64,000 nucleotides of DNA from Candidatus Bathyarchaeota archaeon (GTDB lineage Archaea; Thermoproteota; Bathyarchaeia; Bathyarchaeales; Bathycorpusculaceae). Under the pieces are notes generated by a model. The model saw only the letters and a list, made by a program, of their open reading frames with translations, was not told the origin of the DNA and ran no database searches. A program made the translations under genes and the position numbers. The stretch is taken from NCBI GenBank assembly GCA_025059195.1, contig JANXDU010000018.1, positions 1-64,000 of the forward strand. Direction: 5' to 3'. Below are positions 8,252 through 16,363 of the stretch, in pieces. Every line of letters begins with the position of its first letter. Positions within the stretch are counted from its first letter, which is position 1.

Positions 8252-8842
8252 ATGTCTGAATGGAAAACCGTAAGCATAAGGCAAGAGCTGATAAAAGAAA
8301 TCGAAAAAATCCTCAGAACAGGGCGATACCGCAGCATTTCAGAGTTCGTCTCAGAAGCCATAAGGCTCCGCCTAGAAGAACTCATGCGGGCTGAGGGAAT
8401 TTCAACCGCCAAACGTGAAGAGCTTTTAGCTATTCCAGAGCAGCTGCTGTACACGCCGAAGCACACGTGGGCGCAAATAACTCCCGAAGGAAACATCCGC
8501 GTGGGCGTTTCAGACTACGCTCAGAGACATCTCAGGGGCGTAGCCAACGTCATGACAGAGCCCGTGGGCAAAGAAGTGGCCAAAATGGAGCCTTTCGGTG
8601 TAGTTGAAACTTGGATGTTTATGTTTGATCTTTATTCACCTGTAAGTGGCAAAATTGTTAAGGTTAACGAGAAGTTGAAGGATAAGCCTTACCTGGTGAA
8701 TGAGGATCCCTATGGTGAGGGCTGGATAGTAGAGATCAAGCCAAAGAACTCTCTGACGCTTGAGGAGGAACTCAAAAGCCTTCTAAGCCCCAGGGAATAC
8801 AACAAATGGGTCAGCAAGCTTGAAGGTAGACTTCGCGAATAA
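8252..8842 (+). CDS. Ribbon-helix-helix / GcvH-like (lipoyl-domain) fusion lacking the lipoyl lysine
   Basis: 196 aa. Residues 1-46 are a CopG/RHH DNA-binding domain (KTVSIRQELIKEIEKI, then RSISEFVSEAIRLRLEEL). Residues 66-190 follow the glycine-cleavage H protein: YTPKHTWAQI, VGVSDYAQ, PVGKEV, FGVVET, DLYSPVSGKI, LVNEDPYGEGW, LLSPREY. The lysine that normally carries lipoate (GVVESVKA in H proteins) is Met122 here (GVVETWMF), so it cannot be lipoylated in the usual way. No glycine-cleavage genes are nearby. It precedes the GltD-Hdr operon and may regulate it; this is inference. Ribosome site AAAGGAGGTT supports the start. Confidence 0.88.
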   Translation: MSEWKTVSIRQELIKEIEKILRTGRYRSISEFVSEAIRLRLEELMRAEGISTAKREELLAIPEQLLYTPKHTWAQITPEGNIRVGVSDYAQRHLRGVANVMTEPVGKEVAKMEPFGVVETWMFMFDLYSPVSGKIVKVNEKLKDKPYLVNEDPYGEGWIVEIKPKNSLTLEEELKSLLSPREYNKWVSKLEGRLRE

Positions 8843-8918
8843 CCCCCTTTCCCCATTTTTTGTAAAGTTTAATTTGGAAATTTTGAATCATAATTATGTT
8901 AAACTTAGCTTGGATGAC

Positions 8919-8928
8919 TTAATATATT
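8919..8928 (+). promoter_or_regulatory. TATA-like box of the GltD-Hdr-hydrogenase operon
   Basis: TTAATATATT, centred about 22 bases ahead of the ATG at 8946, in an AT-rich gap after the RHH-GcvH gene. The spacing would put transcript start at or very near that ATG, so the message may be leaderless; no ribosome site is visible in front of it. Confidence 0.45.
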
Positions 8929-8945
8929 GGGTTGAACACTCAAAT

Positions 8946-10679
8946 ATGCTTCTAAGAAGGGTTGGATCAAGATTGACGGAAAAGGCCAGAAAGTTACCGC
9001 CTTGTCGAGCGGCTTGCCCAGCGCACGTCAACGTCCAAGCTTATGTCGCCTTAATTCAAAGGGGTATGTTTAAAGAGGCCGTTGAGGTTATAAGGCGAGA
9101 TTTGCCGTTCCCAGCCATTTGTGGAAGAGTGTGCTTCAGCCCGTGTGAAGACGCGTGCGCGAGGGTTAACCTTGACCAAGCAGTGGCTGTGCGCGCCTTA
9201 AAAAGGCTTGTAGCGGACATTGAACGCGAACAGGGAAGGGTTGTTGCTCAGCCATTGCCCAAAAAGTACAATGAAAAAGTTGCCATAATTGGTGCTGGGC
9301 CGGCAGGCTTGACGGCAGCCTATGAACTCGCAAAACTGGGTTACCCTGTAACAGTTTTTGAGCGGATGGCTGAACCCGGTGGAATGATGCGATATTGCAT
9401 ACCGGATTTCCGCCTTGAAAAGTTTGTTGTGGCAAATGAAATTGCCTACATAGAAGATTTGGGTGTTGAAATCAAGACTGGAGTAGAATTCGGCAAAGAC
9501 ATAACCGTTGAAAGCCTTAGGAAAGACGGTTATAAGGCGATTTTCATCGCTATTGGAACGCAGCTTGGAATGAAGCTAAACGTGCCCGGCGAAGACTTAG
9601 AAGGCGTAATAAATGCTGTAGACTTTTTGAGAGCCGTTGCGCTTGGAAAGAAAATAGCCGTTGGCGAGAGAGTAGCGGTTATAGGCGGTGGCAACACAGC
9701 CATCGACGCTGCAAGAACCGCCAAAAAACTTGGCGCAAAAGAGGTTATGATTCTATATAGAAGGTCCCGCGAGGAGATGCCGGCGCTTCCCCATGAGGTG
9801 GAGCTGGCTGAAAAGGATGGTGTTAAGTTCTATTTCTTGGTGGCTCCGAAGCAGATTATAGGCGAAAACGGAAGGGTTAAGGCCGTTGAATGTTTAAGAA
9901 TGCGGCTCGGCGAACCCGACGAAACTGGAAGGAGGCGCCCAATACCCATAGCCTTTTCAGAGCATCAATACGAAGTGGATATGGTTATTCCGGCTCTTGG
10001 GCAGGTTGTTGAAACTTCCGTTTTGCCGCCTGAACTATTGAGCAAGGACAAGCGCGGTCCACCGTTGCAAGTCGATCCATTGACGCTTGAAACTGATATT
10101 TCAGGGGTCTTTGCTGGCGGGGATGTTGCCACTGGACCAGCAAGCATCATTGAGGCTGTTGGCGCAGGAAAGCGGGCAGCGGTGTCTATCCACCGCTATT
10201 TGAGGGGTGAGGACCTACGAAAGGATAGGGATGAGGAGAGAATCGAAGAGACTACTTGGGTTAAGGATTGGCGGCTGCTGGAAAAGAAGGAGCGCAGGTA
10301 TGAGCCGCCCGTTGAGAAGCCTCACCTAAGCTTTGAGGAAGCGAAGGCTTATCTTGAAAAGCTGAAGAGTCAAGCTAGATTCGAAGCCTTCCGCTGTTTG
10401 GGCTGCGGTCCGTGCGCTGAATGCCTCGCGGGCATGGAGCTTTGTGAGGGCGACAAGGCTGTTGTTGATGAGGGTAAATGTGTGGGCTGCAATGTCTGCG
10501 CCATTATTTGTCCAGTGGGCGCCATCAAAAAGAACGAGAGAGGAGTAGCTCAGGTTAACGAGGAGCTATGCAAAGGCTGCGGGTTATGTGCAGCACGTTG
10601 CCCTGAACGAGCCATATCCATGCAGAAGCTTTCCAACGAGCAGATATTGGCCATGGTCTTAACAGCCTTGGAGAGGTGA
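8946..10679 (+). CDS. GltD-like NAD(P)H-dependent flavoprotein with C-terminal 2x[4Fe-4S] ferredoxin
   Basis: 577 aa from the ATG at 8946. N-terminal Fe-S domain (Cys20, 24, 59, 63, 67, 71), then FAD motif GAGPAG (116-121), a second NAD(P)-binding motif VIGGGNTAIDAA followed by YRRSREEMPA, the second FAD motif GDVATGPASIIEA, and two ferredoxin motifs at the C-terminus (CVGCNVCAIICP and CKGCGLCAARCP). This is the glutamate-synthase small-subunit/NfnB fold. With no glutamate synthase large subunit nearby and Hdr genes directly downstream, it more likely gives the Hdr complex an NAD(P)H port. A longer TTG start at 8820 would overlap the previous gene and add an unconserved tail. Confidence 0.88.
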   Translation: MLLRRVGSRLTEKARKLPPCRAACPAHVNVQAYVALIQRGMFKEAVEVIRRDLPFPAICGRVCFSPCEDACARVNLDQAVAVRALKRLVADIEREQGRVVAQPLPKKYNEKVAIIGAGPAGLTAAYELAKLGYPVTVFERMAEPGGMMRYCIPDFRLEKFVVANEIAYIEDLGVEIKTGVEFGKDITVESLRKDGYKAIFIAIGTQLGMKLNVPGEDLEGVINAVDFLRAVALGKKIAVGERVAVIGGGNTAIDAARTAKKLGAKEVMILYRRSREEMPALPHEVELAEKDGVKFYFLVAPKQIIGENGRVKAVECLRMRLGEPDETGRRRPIPIAFSEHQYEVDMVIPALGQVVETSVLPPELLSKDKRGPPLQVDPLTLETDISGVFAGGDVATGPASIIEAVGAGKRAAVSIHRYLRGEDLRKDRDEERIEETTWVKDWRLLEKKERRYEPPVEKPHLSFEEAKAYLEKLKSQARFEAFRCLGCGPCAECLAGMELCEGDKAVVDEGKCVGCNVCAIICPVGAIKKNERGVAQVNEELCKGCGLCAARCPERAISMQKLSNEQILAMVLTALER

Positions 10680-10685
10680 TGATGA

Positions 10686-11435
10686 ATGAGTCCAGATGCT
10701 CATCCTCCAAGAATTGTTTGTTTCATGTGTAATTGGGCTTTCTGTGAAGAGGAGATGCGTATACCCTATAACGTTGACATCATTCGCGTCATGTGTGTTG
10801 GAAGGATGGACCCCGTCCTTGTCTTGGAGACTTTTATTAATGGCGCGGAAGGAGTGATGCTGGTTGGATGCAAGCCCTCGGACTGCCACTTTGTCGATGG
10901 AAACCTCCACGCGCAGCGTGCGGTTAAAATGTTGAAGAAGCTTCTGGCGCTGACTGGACTGGAGCCTGAACGGCTAAAGCTTCTGCTCATTTCACCCTTA
11001 GAGGATAGAGACTTCAGCCACTACGCCAAAGAATTCACCGAAGAGGTTTGGAAGCTTGGAAACTCTCCACTAAGCAAGGAGGAAATTGTAGCCAATCTTG
11101 CAGCAGCTAAAGAGGCGGTTTCAGCCTTTAGGCTGCGTGTTTTGCTGGGAAGAGAGGAAGAGCTAACAGAGTTCATGAATGCTTATGGAGAAAAAATTCC
11201 CGAGGAAGAGTTTGAGGCGTTGCTTGACGGCATTGTTAAGGCGGAGTTTATCCGATACAAAATCCACTATTTGACGAGGGTTAAGCCCCGCTCTGTTAAG
11301 GAGCTTGCCCAAATCCTTGGAATAAGACCCTCTGCCGTTTTGAGGCATATAACGAACATGCGGCGGAAAGGCATGATAACCCTCGACAAGGTTGAAGGCT
11401 ACACACCCCTATACAAGGCTTTGGAGGTGCGATAA
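10686..11435 (+). CDS. MvhD domain fused to a C-terminal winged-helix domain
   Basis: 249 aa. Residues 1-135 are the hydrogenase/Hdr iron-sulfur linker MvhD, with Cys12/15/20, MCVGR (Cys37) and GCKPSDCH (Cys62, Cys67); the usual CNWC has become CNWAFC, so one cysteine is shifted. After a charged helical linker, about 185-245 form a winged helix (VKELAQILGIRPSAVLRHI, then RKGMITLDK). A canonical MvhD is also present at 14466, so this one may be a redox-responsive regulator or a specialised adaptor. It sits six bases after the GltD-like gene and one base before the tandem HdrA. Confidence 0.88.
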   Translation: MSPDAHPPRIVCFMCNWAFCEEEMRIPYNVDIIRVMCVGRMDPVLVLETFINGAEGVMLVGCKPSDCHFVDGNLHAQRAVKMLKKLLALTGLEPERLKLLLISPLEDRDFSHYAKEFTEEVWKLGNSPLSKEEIVANLAAAKEAVSAFRLRVLLGREEELTEFMNAYGEKIPEEEFEALLDGIVKAEFIRYKIHYLTRVKPRSVKELAQILGIRPSAVLRHITNMRRKGMITLDKVEGYTPLYKALEVR

Positions 11436-11436
11436 A

Positions 11437-14400
11437 ATGGCGAATGAAAAAGTCGGCGCGGTTCTCGTCGTGGGCGGCGGTGTCGCCGGAATCCAAGCCG
11501 CTCTGGACTTGGCCGATTCAGGCTTTAAAGTGTATATGGTTGACGATTCGCCCAGCATTGGCGGCGTCATGGCTCAGCTTGACAAAACTTTTCCGACAAA
11601 CGACTGTTCCATGTGTATTTTGGCGCCTAAGCTTGTGGCCGCTGGAAGGCATCCCAACATTTCGCTTATTACGAACAGCGAAGTATTGGGCTTGAATGGC
11701 GATGCTGGAAACTTCGAAGTAAAGATTCGAAAGAGAAGCCGCTACATAAACGAAGATAAATGCAACGGCTGCGGGCTCTGCGCACAAAAATGTCCCGTTG
11801 AAGCCATAGACACCTACAACAAGGGCTTAACGGACAGAAGCGTCGTGTACGTGGAGTTTCCACAAGCAGTTCCATTACGCTTCAAAATAGACCGGGAAAA
11901 ATGCATAGGCTGCAGGACATGCCAAGAAGTCTGTAAGGCTAACGCCGTCGAATATGACCAGAAAGACAGCGAAATAACCCTAAAAGTTGGCGCGGTAATT
12001 CTGGCACCTGGCTTTGAACCCTTCGACGCGAGGCTCAAAAGCGAGTATGGTTATGAACGGTATGCAAACGTTGTCACAAGCATAGAGTTTGAGCGTATAT
12101 TGAGCGCTTCCGGCCCTTATGGTGGAATTGTTTTAAGGCCTTCTGACGGCGAGATTCCACGCAAAATTGCTTTTGTCCAGTGTGTAGGCTCTCGGGATGC
12201 TCAGCTTGGAAACCTTTATTGTTCAGCTGCGTGTTGCATGTACAGCATTAAGGAGGCAATAATCGCCAAAGAACACGTGCCAACAAAGCTGGACTGTACA
12301 ATTTTCTACATGGATATTAGGGCTTATGGCAAGGAATTTGACGCCTACTACAAGCGTGCTCAAGAAGAGTATGGTATACGTTTCGTGCGTTCAAGGGTTG
12401 CAAGCATAACGGAGGATCCAGCAACCGGCAACCTGTTCGTCCATTACGTGGGTGAAGATGAAACTCCAAGAGTTGAAGAGTTTGACATGGTTATACTTTC
12501 CACGGGCATGCAGCCGCCGAAAAACGTGGAAAAACTGGCTAAAGCCTTGGGAATAAAGCTTAACAAATATCGATTCTGCGAAACAAGCACCTTCACGCCT
12601 CTGGAAACTTCAAAGTCTGGCGTATATGTTTGCGGCGCGTTCAGCTCACCCAAAGATATTCCGGAAAGCGTTGCCCAAGCAAGTGGCGCAGCGGCCAAAG
12701 CCATGGCAACAATCGCTCCGGAACGGGGCAAACTTGTTGCTGTTAAAGAATATCCGCCTGAACGGGATGTAAGCCAAGAGGAGCCCCGCATAGGCGTCTT
12801 CATTTGCCATTGTGGTATAAACATTGGCGGCATTGTGCGGGTTCCAGAAGTTGTGGAATACGCTAAAACTCTTCCAAACGTTGTTTACGCCGAAGAAAAC
12901 CTTTACACATGCTCTGACGACACCCAGAAGCGGATAAGAGAGAAGATTAAGGAATACAACCTAAACCGCGTCGTTGTGGCTTCATGCACACCTCGAACCC
13001 ATGAGCCGCTCTTCCGCGAAACAGTACGGGAGGCGGGCTTAAACCCATACTTGTTTGAGATGGCAAACATTCGAGACCAGTGCAGCTGGGTGCACATGCA
13101 CGAGCCAGACGAAGCAACAGAAAAAGCAAAAGACCTTGTCCGCTCTATTGTTGCCAAAGCAAGACTATTGAAGCCGCTTAAAAACCCCACAGTGAACGTT
13201 ACACCAGTAGCCCTCATCATCGGCGGCGGAGTTTCCGGAATGACTGCAGCCTTAGAGCTGGCGAATCAAGGGTTTGAAGTTCACCTTGTGGAACGCGAGA
13301 AAGAGCTTGGCGGACACTTGAGGAAAATCCATTACATGTTGGAAGGCGAAGATCCGCAGGAACACCTACAGAGGCTCGTTAAGGCAGTTATGGAAAACAA
13401 GCTAATCCACGTTTACTTAGGCGCTGAAGTTGTTGACGTAAACGGTTTCGTGGGGAACTTCAAATCAAAGATAAGATTGAACGGTGGCGAAGAAAAACAA
13501 GTCGAACACGGCGTTGTTATTGTTGCCACTGGTGCGGTTGAATATAAGCCGAAAGAGTACTTGTATGGTTTGGATCCCCGCGTTTTGACCCAGCACGAGT
13601 TAGAGGAGAAAATTGCCAAGGGCGAGTTTAACGCCAAAAAAGTGGTTATGATTCAGTGTGTGGGCGCCCGAAACGAGGAGCGCCCCAACTGTGCGAGGAT
13701 ATGCTGCGGGCAAGCCATTAAAAACGCCTTGAAAATTAAGGAGCTAAATCCAGACGCTGAAGTTTTCGTCCTCTACAAGGATGTTAGAAGCTACGGCTTC
13801 ATGGAGGAGTATTACCGCGAAGCCGCCGGCAAAGGCGTGCTCTTCATAAACTATTCAGACGGGATGAAACCAAAAGTGTCCAATGAAAACGGAAGATTGA
13901 AAGTGGCTTTTTATGAACCAGTGCTGAAGCAAGAGATTCAAATCGAACCAGACCTCGTTGTCTTAAGCGCCGCGACCATTCCAAACCCGGACAATAAACG
14001 CATAGCTGAAATGCTTAAGGTGCCATTAACAAAGGATGGCTTCTTCTTGGAGGCGCACATGAAGCTTCGTCCAGTGGACTTCCAGACGGACGGCGTTTTC
14101 CTTTGCGGTATGGCGCACTCGCCGAAGTTCATTGATGAAAGCATCGCTCAAGCGTGTGCAGCCGCCGCCAGAGCAGCTACAATACTGTCGAAGAAAGCCC
14201 TTGAAATGGAGGGAATTGTGGCAAACGTAGATGAAGATTTATGTAGTGGATGTAGAATTTGTGAATTTCTATGTCCCTACGGCGCGATTGAAATGATTGA
14301 AAAAGAGGGCAAAACAGTTGCACACGTGATTGAAGCCCTCTGTAAGGGCTGCGGAGTATGCGGCACGGCGTGCCCAACGAAAGCCATAATTCTAGGACAC

Positions 14401-14469
14401 TTTACAACCGAGGAGATTCTAGCTCAGGTTAGGGCGATCTTGCGGGAGATGGAGGTGGCAGCCAAATGA
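11437..14469 (+). CDS. hdrA: Tandem HdrA-HdrA fusion
   Basis: 1010 aa, against about 650 for a single HdrA. Module 1 (about 1-445) starts directly with the FAD motif VVGGGVAGIQ, has NDCSMC (57-60) and an inserted ferredoxin (Cys109/112/115/119, Cys156/159/162/166). Module 2 starts with a full HdrA N-terminal domain (FICHCG, LYTCSDD, ASCTPRTHEP, DQCSW), a second FAD motif LIIGGGVSGM, and lacks the inserted ferredoxin. Two C-terminal clusters follow (CSGCRICEFLC, CKGCGVCGTAC). Two flavins in one chain suggest two bifurcation or entry points. The ATG at 11437 follows the previous stop by one base; an upstream start at 11392 lies inside the MvhD-winged-helix gene. Confidence 0.93.
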   Translation: MANEKVGAVLVVGGGVAGIQAALDLADSGFKVYMVDDSPSIGGVMAQLDKTFPTNDCSMCILAPKLVAAGRHPNISLITNSEVLGLNGDAGNFEVKIRKRSRYINEDKCNGCGLCAQKCPVEAIDTYNKGLTDRSVVYVEFPQAVPLRFKIDREKCIGCRTCQEVCKANAVEYDQKDSEITLKVGAVILAPGFEPFDARLKSEYGYERYANVVTSIEFERILSASGPYGGIVLRPSDGEIPRKIAFVQCVGSRDAQLGNLYCSAACCMYSIKEAIIAKEHVPTKLDCTIFYMDIRAYGKEFDAYYKRAQEEYGIRFVRSRVASITEDPATGNLFVHYVGEDETPRVEEFDMVILSTGMQPPKNVEKLAKALGIKLNKYRFCETSTFTPLETSKSGVYVCGAFSSPKDIPESVAQASGAAAKAMATIAPERGKLVAVKEYPPERDVSQEEPRIGVFICHCGINIGGIVRVPEVVEYAKTLPNVVYAEENLYTCSDDTQKRIREKIKEYNLNRVVVASCTPRTHEPLFRETVREAGLNPYLFEMANIRDQCSWVHMHEPDEATEKAKDLVRSIVAKARLLKPLKNPTVNVTPVALIIGGGVSGMTAALELANQGFEVHLVEREKELGGHLRKIHYMLEGEDPQEHLQRLVKAVMENKLIHVYLGAEVVDVNGFVGNFKSKIRLNGGEEKQVEHGVVIVATGAVEYKPKEYLYGLDPRVLTQHELEEKIAKGEFNAKKVVMIQCVGARNEERPNCARICCGQAIKNALKIKELNPDAEVFVLYKDVRSYGFMEEYYREAAGKGVLFINYSDGMKPKVSNENGRLKVAFYEPVLKQEIQIEPDLVVLSAATIPNPDNKRIAEMLKVPLTKDGFFLEAHMKLRPVDFQTDGVFLCGMAHSPKFIDESIAQACAAAARAATILSKKALEMEGIVANVDEDLCSGCRICEFLCPYGAIEMIEKEGKTVAHVIEALCKGCGVCGTACPTKAIILGHFTTEEILAQVRAILREMEVAAK

Positions 14470-14903
14470 GCGAATCCCAAAAGGATTTTGAACCAAAAAT
14501 TGTCGGCTTCCTATGCAACTGGTGCGCTTATGCGGGCGCGGACTTGGCTGGCGTAAGCCGCATCCAATATCCACCAAACATCCGTGTTATCCGTGTCATG
14601 TGCAGCGGTAGAATAGATCCAGCTTTCATCCTTGAAGCCCTTAAGAATGGTGCAGATGGCGTTTTAGTGGCCGGCTGCCACTTGCCATCCGACTGCCACT
14701 ATTTAAGCGGTAATTTCAAGGCTCTGCGAAGGGTAATGTTATTAAAGAAGGTGCTTAAAGATTTTGGGGTTGAACCCGAACGTGTACGGCTGGAATGGGT
14801 CTCCGCCAGCGAGGGAGACAAATTCGCAGCCGTAGTGCGCGACATGGTTGAACAGATCAAGAAGCTTGGTCCAAACCCGTTGAAAATGGAGGCGAAAGAA
14901 TGA
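14466..14903 (+). CDS. mvhD: Hydrogenase/Hdr iron-sulfur linker subunit MvhD
   Basis: 145 aa, a normal stand-alone MvhD with CNWC, VMCSGR and GCHLPSDCHY. It carries the [2Fe-2S] cluster that connects hydrogenase to HdrA. Start overlaps the tandem-HdrA stop and its own stop overlaps hdrC (ATGA both times), so this is a tightly coupled operon. Confidence 0.94.
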   Translation: MSESQKDFEPKIVGFLCNWCAYAGADLAGVSRIQYPPNIRVIRVMCSGRIDPAFILEALKNGADGVLVAGCHLPSDCHYLSGNFKALRRVMLLKKVLKDFGVEPERVRLEWVSASEGDKFAAVVRDMVEQIKKLGPNPLKMEAKE

Positions 14904-15469
14904 GCGAAACAAGAAGCGAAGCCCGCGAATACGCTCCGCCAGTGATTAAAGCCGAGGAGCTTGACCCGAAATTCAAGTATAAAATAAGCAAGATGCCCGG
15001 TGCAGAAAAGATAATGGCTTGTTTCCAATGTGGCACCTGCACGGCTGACTGTCCCATCGCCAGATTCAGCGAGTTTTACAGACCACGCCGCATAGCCCGC
15101 ATGGTTCAGCTGGGCTTGAAAGACAGGCTTCTGTCGGATAAGGCTTTGTGGCTTTGCTCCGCATGCTTCACGTGCGTGGACCACTGCCCCCAAGATGTGG
15201 AAATAGCTGGAATAGTTCGCGTTCTGCGGAACATGGCGGTAGCCGAAAAGAATGTTCTACCCCTGGTTTACAAGGAGTTAGCCACAAACTTGATGAAAAG
15301 CGGCTTCGTCTACGAGATTCCAGAAACGCGGCTTCAGAAGCGGGTTGAGCAGGGACTACCTCCACTGCCTAAGCCCAACGTGAGCCAAGTTGTTAAAATT
15401 TTTGAGGTTACTGGTTCTGCCCGTTTACTTGAAAAGGTTCAAACTGTCGCTAAGGTGGAAAGTAGATGA
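14900..15469 (+). CDS. hdrC: Heterodisulfide reductase subunit C (HdrC), copy B
   Basis: 189 aa with Cys41/44/47/51 and Cys86/89/92/96 forming two [4Fe-4S] clusters. It has about 20 more N-terminal residues than copy A. Coupled by ATGA overlaps to mvhD before and hdrB after. Role as for copy A: electron wire from HdrA to HdrB. Confidence 0.94.
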   Translation: MSETRSEAREYAPPVIKAEELDPKFKYKISKMPGAEKIMACFQCGTCTADCPIARFSEFYRPRRIARMVQLGLKDRLLSDKALWLCSACFTCVDHCPQDVEIAGIVRVLRNMAVAEKNVLPLVYKELATNLMKSGFVYEIPETRLQKRVEQGLPPLPKPNVSQVVKIFEVTGSARLLEKVQTVAKVESR

Positions 15470-16347
15470 GCAACCCCAAATATCTGCTGTTCCCGGGCTG
15501 TGTAATACCCTACAGGCTTTCAAGCTATGAGATTTCCGCCAGAAAAGTGCTTGCTAAGCTTGGTGTGGAAATAGTGGAGATGCCCGAATATAACTGCTGT
15601 GGCTACCCCATGGACGTTATAAACCATGATTTAATGTTAACGTTAGCTGCGAGAAACCTATGCATAGCTGAAAAAGTGGGTTTACCCATAATGGCGCTTT
15701 GCAATGGATGCTTCTGCAGCCTAAATGAAACCAACAAAATCCTAAAAGAAGACAAGAAACTTCGGGAAAAAATCAACGGCTACTTGAAAGAGGTTGGAAT
15801 GGAGTTTAAAGGCACAACAGAAGTTAAACATCTAGTCTACGTTCTTTCGGAGGATGTGGGTTTCGAGAAAATAAAAAACTCTGTCATAAGACCTTTGGCT
15901 GGCGTTCGCGTAGCCCAGCACAGTGGATGCCACGTTTTAAGGCCTCGCAAATATGTGGGACGAGACGATCCGGAGAACCCGACAACCCTTAAAGAATTGG
16001 TTAGGTTGACTGGTGCCGAATGCCTAGACTACATGGATGAAAGCGCATGTTGTGGAAACCCGATTATAGGTGTTAACGAAGACGTTCCATTCCAGATGGC
16101 TAAGGAGAAACTTGAACACGTGCGGGCTGTGGGCGCCCAAGCGCTTATAACCGTCTGCCCCTTCTGTCATATAATGTTTGACTTAAACCAGCCCCGCATT
16201 GAAAGAGCTTTTAACGAAAAATTCAATTTACCAGTTCTCCATTACCCACAACTTTTGGGGTTAGCCATGGGCTTTTCGCCAGATGAACTAGCTTTAAACG
16301 AGCTTAGAGTTAAACCCACAGAACTGTTAAACCTAATTAAGTTTTAG
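15466..16347 (+). CDS. hdrB: Heterodisulfide reductase subunit B (HdrB), copy B
   Basis: 293 aa. Both noncubane-cluster CCG motifs are complete: Cys12, CCG at 44-45, CNGC at 79/82; and Cys155, CCG at 195-196, CPFC at 231/234. Unlike copy A it keeps the glycine after the first cysteine pair. Followed 16 bases later by the second hydrogenase small subunit, so Hdr and hydrogenase are in one transcription unit. Confidence 0.95.
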   Translation: MSNPKYLLFPGCVIPYRLSSYEISARKVLAKLGVEIVEMPEYNCCGYPMDVINHDLMLTLAARNLCIAEKVGLPIMALCNGCFCSLNETNKILKEDKKLREKINGYLKEVGMEFKGTTEVKHLVYVLSEDVGFEKIKNSVIRPLAGVRVAQHSGCHVLRPRKYVGRDDPENPTTLKELVRLTGAECLDYMDESACCGNPIIGVNEDVPFQMAKEKLEHVRAVGAQALITVCPFCHIMFDLNQPRIERAFNEKFNLPVLHYPQLLGLAMGFSPDELALNELRVKPTELLNLIKF

Positions 16348-16363
16348 GTAGGTGAAAAAGGGT

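Noticed and set aside
8252-8842. A working glycine-cleavage H protein
   Set aside because: The lipoyl lysine is replaced by Met122 and no gcvP or gcvT is present nearby.
8946-10679. Glutamate synthase small subunit in the strict sense
   Set aside because: No large subunit in the window and the gene is embedded in an Hdr operon with added ferredoxin domains.
11392-11436. Earlier start for the tandem HdrA
   Set aside because: It overlaps the end of the MvhD-winged-helix gene, and the FAD motif begins right after the ATG at 11437.
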